A stretch of 64,000 nt of DNA from Nonomuraea guangzhouensis (GCF_019396345.1 NZ_JAHKRM010000046.1:1-64000); one strand, 5' to 3'. Positions 24,500 to 33,275 are shown, counted from the first letter of the stretch. Notes: generated from the letters alone by a model not told the origin. Program-made: numbers and translations.

Positions 24500-25239
24500 C
24501 CCCGGCACCGGGGTCGCCATCGGTGCTTCCGGTCGCCTCCGAACCGACCGTCTCGCGCCTGATCAACCGGCTCGCCGCCGACCCGGCCCGCGCATTGAAA
24601 GTGATCCGCGCCGCGCGGGCCATTGCCCGCCAACGCGCCTGGCAGCTGGCCGGAGCCGACGGCCAGCCCGTGATCGTGGACCTCGACGCCACCATCGTGA
24701 TCTCCCACTCCGACAATGCAACACGCGGCACCGACCTGGAAGAAAAGCTACGGATTCCACCTGATGACCGCGTGCGCCGATCATGGCCCGGACGACGGCG
24801 GGGAACCCCTGGCCCTGATGCTGCGGGCGGGAAACGCCGGATCCAACACCGCCACCGACCACATCGAGGCCACCCGGCTCGCCCTGGCCCAACTGCCCCG
24901 CGCCCAGCGACGCAACGTACTCATCCGCACCGGCTCCGGCGGCGGCACCCACGCCTTCTCACCTGGCTGACCGGCCCGGGACGATGGCTGAAGTACTCCA
25001 TCGGCTTCACCATCACCGACGACATCGCCACCGCGATCCTCAAGCTGCCCGCCACTGCCTGGACGCCGGCCTACGACGCCGAACGCCAGGTACGGCCCGG
25101 CGCGTGGATTGCCGAGCTCACCAGCCTGCTAGAGCTGGCCGACTGGCCGAAAGGGATGCGGGTCATCGTCCGCAAGGAACGCCCGCACCCCGGCGCCCAA
25201 CTACGCTTCACCGACCTCGACGGACATCGCTTCACCTAA
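24500..25239 (+). mobile_element. IS1380-family transposase remnant
   Basis: Segments match an IS1380-type transposase: VASEPTVSRLINRLAADPAR, DGQPVIVDLDATIVISHSDN, TRLALAQLPRAQRRNVLIRT (in a second frame, 24716-24970), then WLKYSIGFTITDDIATAILK and MRVIVRKERPHPGAQLRFTD back in the first frame. There are two frame changes (near 24740 and 24965). The N-terminal part, the C-terminal third and both terminal repeats are missing. It begins exactly at the SulP stop. Inactive. Confidence 0.85.
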
Positions 25240-25653
25240 TGAGAGCTACCGGGCGCTCCAGTCAGTGGAGACTCGGGTCCGGAGCCGTCGGCCTGAGATC
25301 GTTGACATGCTGCACAGTCCTGCTCGCACTCGGTGCTCACTGGGAGCCACCCCTGCGACGATGCTGATCGGCCTGGACGCTGGCGCGCTCGGTAGCGCCG
25401 TAGGCGGGTGGCTGCGCGCCCGCGCGGCCTGTGGCGAGCGCGGCTGGGCGATCGCTTGGATGGCAAGGACCTGCGCGGCTGTTGGAGCGTCGACTGGTGA
25501 CGGATCGGCACAGGCTCCCGGAGAGGTGGTCCTACTGTCAACGGCGACTGACCTCTCTGGTCCTCGCAAGAGTTGGCGCGGAGGGGTCCGCCGATCGTGA
25601 TAGTCTTCATCACGCAAGACCGCGCGGGGCCAAAGGTTCGGCAAAGGGCTTGA
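25240..25653. other. No gene recognised between IS remnant and tRNA
   Basis: 414 bases with only short open frames of poor codon use. Nothing beyond a possible continuation of IS debris is seen. The promoter of the tRNA must lie in its last part. Confidence 0.5.
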
Positions 25654-25727
25654 CGGGACGTAGCGCAGCTTGGTAGCGCACCTGACTGGGGGTCAGGGGG
25701 TCGCAGGTTCAAATCCTGTCGTCCCGA
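25654..25727 (+). tRNA. tRNA-Pro (anticodon GGG)
   Basis: 74 nt. Acceptor arms CGGGACG / CGTCCCG pair fully, discriminator A. D arm GCGC-AGCTTGGTA-GCGC, anticodon arm CCTGA-CTGGGGG-TCAGG with GGG at positions 34-36, and a T arm with GGTTCAAATCC. CCA is not encoded. It is followed directly by a terminator hairpin. Confidence 0.95.
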
Positions 25728-25741
25728 CATTTCTGGCATTT

Positions 25742-25776
25742 GCCCGATCACCGTTAAAGGGTGGTCGGGCTTTATT
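25742..25776 (+). terminator. Rho-independent terminator after tRNA-Pro
   Basis: GCCCGATCACC pairs with GGTGGTCGGGC (25760-25770) around a 7-base loop and is followed by TTTATTA. It is a rare canonical terminator for this GC-rich genome. Confidence 0.85.
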
Positions 25777-25787
25777 ATTCTTGAGCC

Positions 25788-26774
25788 GTGTCAGCTCTCA
25801 CCCATAAAAATACTCGCAAGGACGCGCTGCGATGGAACGACAGCGAACTGGCATCCGCTGTCCAAACCGCACATAGCTGGGCCGAGGTGGCGAGAATTCT
25901 CGGCTACAGTCCTACCGGGAGCGCCTCCAGGAAGATCATGCAGGAGCGCGCCACCGAACTCGGCATCGATAGCTCGCACTTCGTTGCCCAGCCCGGCCGT
26001 CCCAGTAAGTTGCCACCGGCGGACCGGCTCGCCGGCCACTTTCATCCACCATGGGGAGACGACGAACTCCGCATGGCCGTGGCACTGGCGACATCGTGGC
26101 GAGGAGTGTCCCGGTCCCTGGGCATATCGTCCAAGGGCGGTCGACAGTTGCGAGTCCTCAAAGACCGCATCAAGGCCCTTGGCCTGGACGTGTCCCATTT
26201 CAAGGGAACTCGACGCTGGAGTCCCGCACAATTGAGCCAGGCCCTGGAAGGAGCCGGCGATTGGGATGCGGTGACTCAGGCCCTCGGCGTCGCCGACAAC
26301 CGGCAGAATCGCACCACTATTCTGCGTCATGCCGAGCGCCTGGATATACCCACGGCACACATGTTGGACGAGCCCAAACCTGCCACGCTGGGTCAAAGTC
26401 ACCTCGGCCATCTGCGTGCGGCCGCGCCCACCCTTGCCGCCGCCTGGTTCATTCTTCGCGGCTATATCCCTTCGATGCCGCTCGAAGCGAAGCCGTACGA
26501 CCTCCTTGTGGACACTGGGGGTTCCGTCCAACGCGTGCAGATAAAGACGTGCATGGCGAGCAAGGGTGACGTGACGATCGCCTACAGGCTGTCGGGCACG
26601 ACGAAGGGTGCGCTCGTCCCGTACGACGCATCGGACGTCGAGCAGTTCTTCATTCTCGACGGCGATCTCAACATTTATCTCATCCCCATCGCCATCGTGA
26701 CGGGAAAGCTGCGAATTTCGCTCAAGAAGTATCAGCGCTTCCGCGTCGGATCCGCTCGCAGCCTCATCGAATAA
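25788..26774 (+). CDS. PD-(D/E)XK-like nuclease with three HTH repeats
   Basis: 328 residues. Three tandem repeats of about 60-75 residues, each W-x-x-x-(E/Q)-L ... SW-x-x-V ... LG ... LG(I/L)D-x-SHF: WNDSELASAVQTAHSWAEVA, WGDDELRMAVALATSWRGVS, and WSPAQLSQALEGAGDWDAVT. They look like DNA-binding HTH units of phage and homing endonucleases. The C-terminus has PYDLLVDTGGSVQRVQIKTC, a PD-(D/E)XK core (PxD...QIK). Start GTG 25788 has no ribosome site but has TATTAT 10 bases upstream, suggesting a leaderless mRNA. Probably a selfish or homing-type nuclease; no intron is seen. Confidence 0.7.
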   Translation: MSALTHKNTRKDALRWNDSELASAVQTAHSWAEVARILGYSPTGSASRKIMQERATELGIDSSHFVAQPGRPSKLPPADRLAGHFHPPWGDDELRMAVALATSWRGVSRSLGISSKGGRQLRVLKDRIKALGLDVSHFKGTRRWSPAQLSQALEGAGDWDAVTQALGVADNRQNRTTILRHAERLDIPTAHMLDEPKPATLGQSHLGHLRAAAPTLAAAWFILRGYIPSMPLEAKPYDLLVDTGGSVQRVQIKTCMASKGDVTIAYRLSGTTKGALVPYDASDVEQFFILDGDLNIYLIPIAIVTGKLRISLKKYQRFRVGSARSLIE

Positions 26775-26888
26775 CCGCGAATTGGAACAACGCGGCGGAT
26801 GGCTGCGAGCCGCCAGTGGGGTGAGATGCCATAGCCTTGGCGCACATCAGAACCGCACGTGTACTCGAGCAGGAGGCAGGAGGGGCCC

Positions 26889-27314
26889 GTGGGGCGCAGG
26901 CCGACCGTCGATCGGGGTGAGCTGGCTCGGCTCGTCGCCGAAGGGATGAACGTGCAGGAGCTGGCCGCGCACTTCGGGGTGAGCGAGTCCGGGGTGTTGC
27001 AGGCCAAGCGGGCCGCGGGTCTGGCCAAGCCGATGCTCGATCACAGCCGGGCCCTGCCGTGGAAACTGGAGCGCGGGCACGCCCAGTCCGGGCCCGCCAC
27101 GAACCTGCGGAACCTGTCCGCCGCCGCGCAGGGGAAGCCGCCGGCGGCCGAGCGGTTGAACACCGCGTTGCGGTGGGCGCAGCGGCTTGTCGATGCCGGG
27201 CTGGACGTCGATTACGACAGCGTCAGCGGGTTCAGGGAGGTCGCGGCGGCCCCTGGTGGCTCTCACGTCGCAGTGGTGCTCGAAAGCGCCAGGAAAGCGC
27301 TGGAAGGCCGCTGA
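26889..27314 (+). CDS. HTH DNA-binding protein, unknown
   Basis: 141 residues. An N-terminal HTH (GELARLVAEGMNVQELAAHF, then GVSESGVLQAKRAAGL) resembles short phage or Whi-like helix-turn-helix units. The remainder (WKLERGHAQSGPATNLRNLS, ERLNTALRWAQRLVDAGLDV) is of no known family. GTG 26889 has GGAGGGG immediately upstream. It stands alone; a regulatory role is inferred from the HTH only. Confidence 0.65.
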   Translation: MGRRPTVDRGELARLVAEGMNVQELAAHFGVSESGVLQAKRAAGLAKPMLDHSRALPWKLERGHAQSGPATNLRNLSAAAQGKPPAAERLNTALRWAQRLVDAGLDVDYDSVSGFREVAAAPGGSHVAVVLESARKALEGR

Positions 27315-27383
27315 CAGCGGCGTTTCGGACGTTCGTACGAGGGCAGTCGCTGGTCTCGACCATAGAGACCGGAGGCGAACAAC

Positions 27384-27932
27384 ATGTCCACCTTTATCTG
27401 GGTGGTCGTCGTCGTGATCGCGGTGGTGGCCCTTGCCGCAGTCGGCTACGTGGTGGTGCAGCAACAGCAGCGCCGCAGCCGCCTCCGCGCACGTTTCGGC
27501 CCCGAGTACGAACGCCTGATGGCGGAGCACGACAGCAGGCACGACGCGGAGCAGGAGTTGCTCGCCCGTGAGCAGCGCCACTCCGAGCTGGGCATCCGGC
27601 CCCTGCCGGAAGAGTCGCGGGACAGCTACGCCACCCGGTGGACCGAGGTGCAGGAGCGCTTCGTCGACGCCCCCGGGTTCGCGGTGACCGAGGCCGACCA
27701 ACTGGTCACGTCGGTCATGGCCGAGCGGGGCTACCCGACGGAGGGCTTCGAGCAGCAGGTGTCCGACCTGTCCGTCGGGCACGCGTCCACCCTGGACCAC
27801 TACCGGACGGCCCATGAGATCAGCGGGCGCGCCGCCAGGAAGGAGGCCTCCACCGAGGACCTCCGCCAGGCGATGGTGCACTACCGCGCGCTCTTCGAGG
27901 AACTCCTGCAAGAGACCACGCGAGGACGGTGA
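27384..27932 (+). CDS. Membrane-anchored protein, unknown
   Basis: 182 residues. One N-terminal membrane anchor (about 4-26, WVVVVVIAVVALAAVGYVVV), then a charged helical region and a C-terminal domain (YATRWTEVQERFVDAPGFAV to LFEELLQ) that recurs in the next gene. Ribosome site GGAGGCG before ATG 27384. The last bases overlap the next start (GTGA). Function unknown. Confidence 0.75.
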   Translation: MSTFIWVVVVVIAVVALAAVGYVVVQQQQRRSRLRARFGPEYERLMAEHDSRHDAEQELLAREQRHSELGIRPLPEESRDSYATRWTEVQERFVDAPGFAVTEADQLVTSVMAERGYPTEGFEQQVSDLSVGHASTLDHYRTAHEISGRAARKEASTEDLRQAMVHYRALFEELLQETTRGR

Positions 27933-28642
27933 CAGATATGACGAGCGACGAGCTCAAAGTGCCGTCGCAACGGGCGGACCATCCCAACGACCATCCCAGC
28001 GACCATCCCAACGACCGCGCCAACGACCCTCCCAACGATGAGGACGAGCGCGCCTCGGGCAGCGGGTACGGCCCAGCGGACGACTTCCGTACGGACGACC
28101 CGTCACAGGAAGACGAGCGGGACGACTTCCGCGCGAACGACACCCCCACGGTCGATCTCACCGGAGAAGGCGAGAAAGACCGCCACCACGAGCCGTACGC
28201 CCCGGCGGACGGCGACATGCTGGCCTACCCCCCGCCGAGCCCGGGCTCGGACCCGGCGCACGCCGAGCACGCCGAGCCCGACGAGTACAGCGACGAACAG
28301 GACGACGTACACGAGCTGGTGGCGGTGGAAGGCGCGCCGCCGGCCCACGCGGCGCCGCCCGAGTCCGTCGTCCTGTTCGACCAGGACCCGGCCGAGGTGC
28401 AGGCCCGCTGGCGCGAGCTGCAGACCTCGTTCGTGGACGACCCCGGCGACGCCGTCCAGCGGGCCGAAGGGCTCGTCGACGAGGTGGTCGAGGCGCTGAC
28501 CAGCAGCCTGACGGCCCGCACCGGTGAGCTGCGCGACCGCTGGAAGGGCGCGGGCGACACCGAGCAACTACGGCTGGCGCTGCGCGAGTACCGAGTCGTA
28601 CTGGAGCGCCTGCTCACGCTGTCAGCTCATGAAACGAGGTAA
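27929..28642 (+). CDS. Repeat-containing acidic protein, unknown
   Basis: 237 residues. After a short leader there are five tetrapeptide repeats of the type H-P-N-D (residues about 17-36, encoded by a 12-base repeat at about 27979-28038), then a long acidic low-complexity stretch. The C-terminal 85-residue domain (VQARWRELQTSFVDDPGDAV, LRLALREYRVVLERLLTL) is paralogous to the end of the previous protein. No membrane segment. GTG 27929 overlaps the upstream stop; ATG 27938 is an alternative. Confidence 0.7.
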   Translation: MTDMTSDELKVPSQRADHPNDHPSDHPNDRANDPPNDEDERASGSGYGPADDFRTDDPSQEDERDDFRANDTPTVDLTGEGEKDRHHEPYAPADGDMLAYPPPSPGSDPAHAEHAEPDEYSDEQDDVHELVAVEGAPPAHAAPPESVVLFDQDPAEVQARWRELQTSFVDDPGDAVQRAEGLVDEVVEALTSSLTARTGELRDRWKGAGDTEQLRLALREYRVVLERLLTLSAHETR

Positions 28643-28648
28643 CGGGAC

Positions 28649-28843
28649 ATGCTGGCGATAGTCGCGGCGATCATTTTCGGTCTGGGATTCCTGCTCGACC
28701 TGCTGAACGTGAGCATCGGGTCGGGGATCTCGGGCACGACGTTCATGCTGCTCGGTCTCACGCTGCTGGCGCTGCACCAGGCCGGCATCGGTACGGCCAG
28801 CGTCAAGAGCTACGGCGGCTGGCGGGGCCGCACCCGTCGGTAA
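28649..28843 (+). CDS. Small two-helix membrane protein
   Basis: 64 residues: two hydrophobic segments (about 2-20 and 29-46) joined by a Gly/Ser turn (NVSIGSGISGTTF), with a basic tail (GWRGRTRR). Ribosome site AACGAGGT before the ATG, 6 bp after the preceding stop, so it belongs to the same operon. Unknown function. Confidence 0.65.
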   Translation: MLAIVAAIIFGLGFLLDLLNVSIGSGISGTTFMLLGLTLLALHQAGIGTASVKSYGGWRGRTRR

Positions 28844-28904
28844 CAAGACGGACGAAGCACGCGCGCGGCGCACTCGGTCACGAGGCGCCGCGCGTACATG
28901 TCCT

Positions 28905-29318
28905 TCAGGTCTTGCTGGGGAAACGCATGGTGACCGTGCTGCCCTCGCCGCCGACCCGCAGTGACAGGTCGGAGGAGAGCAGGCGGGCCACCCAGAGTCC
29001 CATCCCACCCACGGAGCCGGGCATCGGCCCGGGCTTCCAGGTGCCCTCGTCGTGTACCTCGACCACCAGCTCGCCGTTGTGTACCCAGGTGCGGAGCTGC
29101 GCGTCGACCGTGCCGTGCGTGACGGCGTTGGTGGCCACCTCGTTGACGGCGATGACGAAATCGCCCACCGCCTCCTCCGGCATGCCCACCCCCCGGGCCT
29201 CGGACGCGGCGAACTGCCGGACCTGTGGCAGGTCCGGCAGCCGGAAGCTCAGCTCTTTCACCGGCGCGCCAGGTGGCGGGCTGATGGAGCCCGCCTGAGG
29301 ATCGACATCCCCGTTCAC
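28905..29318 (-). CDS. rsbW: Anti-sigma factor kinase, RsbW/SpoIIAB-type HATPase
   Basis: 137 residues. HATPase_c fold with N box VNEVATNAVTHG (about 62-73), G1 box VEVHDEGTWKPGP and G2 GGMGLWVARLLSS. Binds and inactivates the sigma factor and phosphorylates a STAS antagonist. GTG 29318 lies 16 bases after the sigma stop on the same strand with AAGGCGG upstream, so sigma and anti-sigma are co-transcribed, sigma first, the reverse of the B. subtilis order. Confidence 0.88.
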   Translation of the reverse strand: MNGDVDPQAGSISPPPGAPVKELSFRLPDLPQVRQFAASEARGVGMPEEAVGDFVIAVNEVATNAVTHGTVDAQLRTWVHNGELVVEVHDEGTWKPGPMPGSVGGMGLWVARLLSSDLSLRVGGEGSTVTMRFPSKT

Positions 29319-29333
29319 CCGGTAACCGCCTTA

Positions 29334-30104
29334 TCAGCCGACTAGCTCACTACGTAGCTGGTCCAGCACTTTACGGAGGATTCGCGATACATGCATCTGA
29401 GAGATGCCGAACTCTGCCGCTATTTCGGCTTGAGTCATGTTCCCAAAGAAACGAAGAAGCAGGATGTGCTTCTCCCGAGACGGGAGAGCGTCGATCAGCG
29501 GCTTGACCGCCTCCCGATCGACCATCTTGCTCAGCGTGTCGTCGTCCTCCGGGATGACGTCGCCGAGCGAGGCGGCGTCGTCGTCGGTCCCGAGCGGCGC
29601 GTCGAGCGACAGCGTGCTGTAGGCGGCGGAGGCGTCGAGCGTGAGCAGGACGTCCTCCTCGCTGATGTTCATCTTCGCGGCCAGTTCGGCCACGGTGGGA
29701 GAGCGGCCGAGGTCCTGGCTGAGGTCGCCGACGAGCCGGTTCAGCTCGGAGCGGCGCTCCTGGTAGAGGCGCGGCACCCGGATGGCCCAGGTGCGGTCGC
29801 GGAAGTGGCGCTTGACCTCGCCGGTCATCGTGACGACGGCGTACCCCCTGAAGGCGTGGCCGAGCGTCGGGTCGAAGCCGTTGACGGCCTTCATCAGGCC
29901 GACGTACGCGGCCTGCAGGAGATCCTCCAGGGGCTCGCCGCGATAGCGGTAGCGCCTGGCGATCTCCATGGCGAGCGAGCGGTGCATCTCGACGATGCGT
30001 TCCCGCAGGCGTTCCTTGTGGCTGTCGGGAGTGGCTTCGCCGGCCATTTCGGCCAGCAGTTCTTCGGCGGTCAACTCCTCGAGGACGTATTCCTGCACAG
30101 CCAT
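29334..30104 (-). CDS. Sigma factor, SigB/SigF family
   Basis: 256 residues. Regions 2 to 4 of the SigB/SigF group: GEPLEDLLQAAYVGLMKAVN (2.2), AFRGYAVVTMTGEVKRHFRD (2.4), region 3 DLGRSPTVAELAAKMNIS, and region 4 FGNMTQAEIAAEFGISQMHV. Directs stress or development genes from GTTT/GGGTA-type promoters in Gram-positives. ATGAGGAGC precedes the start. Co-transcribed with the anti-sigma kinase and divergent from a STAS gene. Confidence 0.93.
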   Translation of the reverse strand: MAVQEYVLEELTAEELLAEMAGEATPDSHKERLRERIVEMHRSLAMEIARRYRYRGEPLEDLLQAAYVGLMKAVNGFDPTLGHAFRGYAVVTMTGEVKRHFRDRTWAIRVPRLYQERRSELNRLVGDLSQDLGRSPTVAELAAKMNISEEDVLLTLDASAAYSTLSLDAPLGTDDDAASLGDVIPEDDDTLSKMVDREAVKPLIDALPSREKHILLLRFFGNMTQAEIAAEFGISQMHVSRILRKVLDQLRSELVG

Positions 30105-30274
30105 CGCTGCTCCTCATATGGGTCGCAGGGCGGCCTCCACCTGCAGAAAAAGCCCAGGCAGAGGCATGCCTCGCTCTACATCCGAGACGGAAGCCCTCTG
30201 CTGGACTTCGGAACCAGTGTCCCCCCTGGCGGCGGAAGTATTCCTCCTTCGCGTGGTGACAGTAAGGTTGCCCC

Positions 30275-30637
30275 GTGACAATGCCGGAGAACGGCGAAGG
30301 GGCGGTGACGGCCCTGCGCCTTACGTCGTCGACCGTGGACGAGATCACGGTGATCAAGGTCGATGGCATACTCGACGCCACCACGCGCGAGCAGTTCGCC
30401 GACTACCTCTCCCTGGCGGGCTCCGAGCTGATCCTGGACCTGTCCGGGGTGACGTTCATGGACTCGCGCGCGCTCGGCCTGATCGTCCACCATTGGCAGA
30501 CCAGCCTGGCGTCGGGGGCCAGGTTCGCGCTGGTCGGCGTGGAATATTCGAAGTCGAAGGTGATGTGGATCACCGGGCTCGCGCAGCGGCTGCCGCTGTA
30601 CGACACGCTCGACGACGCCTTGGCCGCCATTGGCTGA
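30275..30637 (+). CDS. rsbV: Anti-anti-sigma factor, STAS domain
   Basis: 120 residues. STAS fold with the phosphorylation motif GVTFMDSRALGLIVHH (Ser at about 69). Releases sigma when dephosphorylated. GTG 30275 is the longest start; ATG 30281 is the alternative. Divergent from the sigma operon; its phosphatase may be the SpoIIE-type protein at 31434. Confidence 0.88.
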   Translation: MTMPENGEGAVTALRLTSSTVDEITVIKVDGILDATTREQFADYLSLAGSELILDLSGVTFMDSRALGLIVHHWQTSLASGARFALVGVEYSKSKVMWITGLAQRLPLYDTLDDALAAIG

Positions 30638-30655
30638 GCCGAGCGCGATCCGACG

Positions 30656-31375
30656 TCACTTGCGGCGGGATTTCTTCTGGTGCTCCTCGACCAGGAGCCT
30701 GGCCAGATCCGCCACCTTGACCTGATGGTGCTGTGAGATCCGGCGCAGCTCCTCGAAGGCGCCCTCGGCCGAGCATCCGCTGGTCTTCATGATGATGCCC
30801 TTGGCCTGGTCGATCACCGATCGTCCGGCCAGGGCCTCGTGGAGCTGGGCGGCGTCGGTACGCGCTTCCTCGAAGTCCCACAGGTTGGCCATGGCCACGC
30901 CCACCTGCTCGGTCAGCATGTCGGCCAGCGCCTGCGCCGCCTGCGGGGAGAAGGCGGACGGCCGTACCGAATACAGGCCGACGACCAGCAGGACGGGGTC
31001 GAGCCGGATCGGCACGGCCAGCACCGAGCGCACGCCCCAGCGGGCGGCGAGCGGGGCGTAGCGCGGCCAGCGCGAGTCGCTCAGCACGTCGGTCACGACC
31101 ACCCGGCCGCCGGTCAGCCGGGCCTCGGTCGACGGGCCCTCGCCGATGTCGCGCTCGCCTTCGACCAGCATGATCAGCTCGCTGTGCGAGCCCGACACCA
31201 GCACCCGCTGGTCACGCCAGTGCTCGGCGGAGCCGCCCGAGCAACCGGGCACTCCGTCGGCGAGCGCGGTCGTCAGGCCACGCAGCACACTTTCCGTTGA
31301 GTTGTCTTCGCCCAACCGCCCGAGAGTCGCCAGGTTACGGGCAAGTCCGGGGGTGATCATCGCTGTTGTTTTCAT
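30656..31375 (-). CDS. GAF-ANTAR domain RNA-binding regulator
   Basis: 239 residues. A GAF domain (about 25-165, DVLSDSRWPRYAPLAARWGV) is followed by a C-terminal ANTAR domain (about 175-230: ALAGRSVIDQAKGIIMKTSG, CSAEGAFEELRRISQHHQVK). ANTAR proteins bind dual-hexaloop RNA antiterminators, so this probably acts on transcripts in response to a small ligand or redox cue. A SigB-like promoter lies 12 bp before its ATG, tying it to the sigma module. Confidence 0.9.
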   Translation of the reverse strand: MKTTAMITPGLARNLATLGRLGEDNSTESVLRGLTTALADGVPGCSGGSAEHWRDQRVLVSGSHSELIMLVEGERDIGEGPSTEARLTGGRVVVTDVLSDSRWPRYAPLAARWGVRSVLAVPIRLDPVLLVVGLYSVRPSAFSPQAAQALADMLTEQVGVAMANLWDFEEARTDAAQLHEALAGRSVIDQAKGIIMKTSGCSAEGAFEELRRISQHHQVKVADLARLLVEEHQKKSRRK

Positions 31376-31387
31376 AGCAGGAACGCC

Positions 31388-31412
31388 CTACCCCTTATGG
31401 CTAGCATTATCC
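31388..31412 (-). promoter_or_regulatory. Candidate SigB-type promoter of the GAF-ANTAR gene
   Basis: On the minus strand GGAT (31412-31409), 15 bases, GGGTAG (31393-31388). This fits the actinobacterial SigB pattern GNNT-N14-16-GGGTA. It would give a transcript starting almost at the ATG. Confidence 0.5.
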
Positions 31413-31433
31413 AGCGTGGCGTAGCGTCAGAGG

Positions 31434-33266
31434 ATGACCATGCCCGGCCTCGAACATGCGCTGGACGCTCTGTCCGGACGTGTTTCCTCCCTGCGCGAGG
31501 CGCGGACGGCCTACCCCTCCGACCTGGCGCCGACTCTGGACGCCGCGCTCGCGGAGCTCGACACCGCCGCCGAGTTGCTCGCCGAGGCGCGCGAAGCGCT
31601 CAAGAACGCCTCCAAACGGCAGGGGGGCAAGAAGGACGGGACCCAGCGGGAGCTGAAGCTGCTGCGCCAGGTCTACCGGGCCTTCCCCGTGCCGGTGATC
31701 GTGCTCGACGGCGGCGGCGTCGTCAGGCGGATCAACCCCGAGACCTCGCGGATGCTGGGCAGCCCTGACGGCTACCTGGTCGGCCGGTCGTTCCCGCTGC
31801 TGGTGGACGTGTCGCGGCGGGCGGCGTTCCGCTCGCACCTGACGTCGGTGCTGCAGACCGGGCAGCCGGCGGCGTTCGAGTCACGGCTGGCGCACCAGGG
31901 CAGGACCCACACGGTCCAGGTGGCGCTGACCCGCCTGACGATGCCCGGCGAGCCGCAGCAGATGGTGGCGGCCGTGGCGCTGCCGACCGAGGTGCAACTG
32001 CCCGAGCCGGGCGCGCGGCGGCCCGAGCAGTCGGACGGCGCGCTGCTGCTGGCGGCGGCCAAGCGCCAGGACCTGCTGGCCACGATGACCACGCTGCTGC
32101 TGGACGAGGAGGCGCTGAGCCAGCCGGTGGCGCTGCCGAGGGCGACGCGGCTGCTGGCGGCCGGCTGGGCCGACTGGGTGATCGCCGACGTGGTGCGCGA
32201 CGGGCTGGCCCGCCGCGCGGCCGTGGTGGCGCCCAAGGACCACCCGCTGGGCGATCTGGTACGGCAGGTCGAGTCCGCCGTCCCGGCCGCGAGCCAGGTG
32301 GTGACCCAGGTCCTGGAGCGCGGCTCCGGCGTGGTGCACGAGATGGTCGACGACGAGACGCTGCTGGGCTTCTGCGCCGACGGACCGCTGCTGACCGCGA
32401 TGGGCGCGGGCTCGATGCTGTGCGTGCCCATCGGCCGGGCCGACGGCGTGCTGACACTGGTCAGAGCGCACGACCGGCCACCGTTCACGCTGGCCGACCT
32501 CGGGGTCATGCAGGAGGTCGGGCTCCAGCTCGGGCTCGCGCTGCGGGCGCAGAGCAGCTTCCAGAGCCGGTCACGGGCCGCCGACGCGCTGTCGGCGACC
32601 GTCGCGCCGCGCAATCTGCCGGATGTGCCCGGGTACGAGGCCGCCGCGATCTACAACCCCGGCGCGTCGGTCGGCGCCGAGTTCTACGACGTGTTCCCCG
32701 TCGCGGACGGCTGGGCGTTCGCGCTCGGCGGCGCCGCGGGCAAGGGCGAGGAGGCGGCGTCGGTCAGCGCGATGGTCAGGGGCGGGGTGCGGGTGCTCAG
32801 CGTCTGGGAGTCCGATCCCGACGTGGTGCTGCGCAAGGTCAATGAGGCCCTGGTGTCGCAGGGCACCGGCATGTTCGTGATGGTCGTGGCCGGGTTCGTG
32901 CGGGGCCGCAGGATCCGCCTGTCGTCGGCGGGGCACCATCCGGCCGCGCTGCTGCTGCCCGATGGGAGCGTCCGGTTCGCCGCGGGTGGCGGCGTGCCGC
33001 TGGGCATCTCGCCGGAGGCCGAGACCGAGGCCGAGGAGCTCAACGTCGCGGTGGGCGAGACGCTGCTGCTCTACTCCGAGGGGCTGATCTCTTCCAGGAA
33101 CGAGGTCGGCGAGCCGTACGGCGAGGAGCGGCTGGCCGATGTGCTGGGCAGATGCGCGGGTCAGGCGCCGACGACGATCGTGAAGGCGGTCGAGGCGGAC
33201 CGGCACGCGTTCTCCGGTGGGCAGGTTTGGGATGAGATCGTGGTGCTGGCTCTCCGTGGTGTCTGA
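31434..33266 (+). CDS. PAS-GAF-SpoIIE (PP2C) phosphatase-like protein with altered metal site
   Basis: 610 residues: N-terminal coiled coil (about 40-75), PAS domain (about 80-190, AFPVPVIVLDGGGVVRRINP), GAF domain (about 210-375), SpoIIE/PP2C domain (about 395-610). The PP2C metal motifs are changed: GAEFYDV at about 414 (usual GGDWYD), GGAAGKG at about 433 (usual GDxxGxG) and LYSEGL near 546 (usual TDGL). The fold seems complete but at least two metal-binding Asp are replaced, so it may be a weak or inactive phosphatase. Start ATG 31434; divergent from the ANTAR gene. Confidence 0.85.
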   Translation: MTMPGLEHALDALSGRVSSLREARTAYPSDLAPTLDAALAELDTAAELLAEAREALKNASKRQGGKKDGTQRELKLLRQVYRAFPVPVIVLDGGGVVRRINPETSRMLGSPDGYLVGRSFPLLVDVSRRAAFRSHLTSVLQTGQPAAFESRLAHQGRTHTVQVALTRLTMPGEPQQMVAAVALPTEVQLPEPGARRPEQSDGALLLAAAKRQDLLATMTTLLLDEEALSQPVALPRATRLLAAGWADWVIADVVRDGLARRAAVVAPKDHPLGDLVRQVESAVPAASQVVTQVLERGSGVVHEMVDDETLLGFCADGPLLTAMGAGSMLCVPIGRADGVLTLVRAHDRPPFTLADLGVMQEVGLQLGLALRAQSSFQSRSRAADALSATVAPRNLPDVPGYEAAAIYNPGASVGAEFYDVFPVADGWAFALGGAAGKGEEAASVSAMVRGGVRVLSVWESDPDVVLRKVNEALVSQGTGMFVMVVAGFVRGRRIRLSSAGHHPAALLLPDGSVRFAAGGGVPLGISPEAETEAEELNVAVGETLLLYSEGLISSRNEVGEPYGEERLADVLGRCAGQAPTTIVKAVEADRHAFSGGQVWDEIVVLALRGV

Positions 33267-33275
33267 TCTGCGGGG

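Noticed and set aside
27979..28038. Short direct repeats considered as a CRISPR or VNTR element
   Set aside because: Twelve-base units in frame inside a gene, without spacers; they encode H-P-N-D-type repeats.
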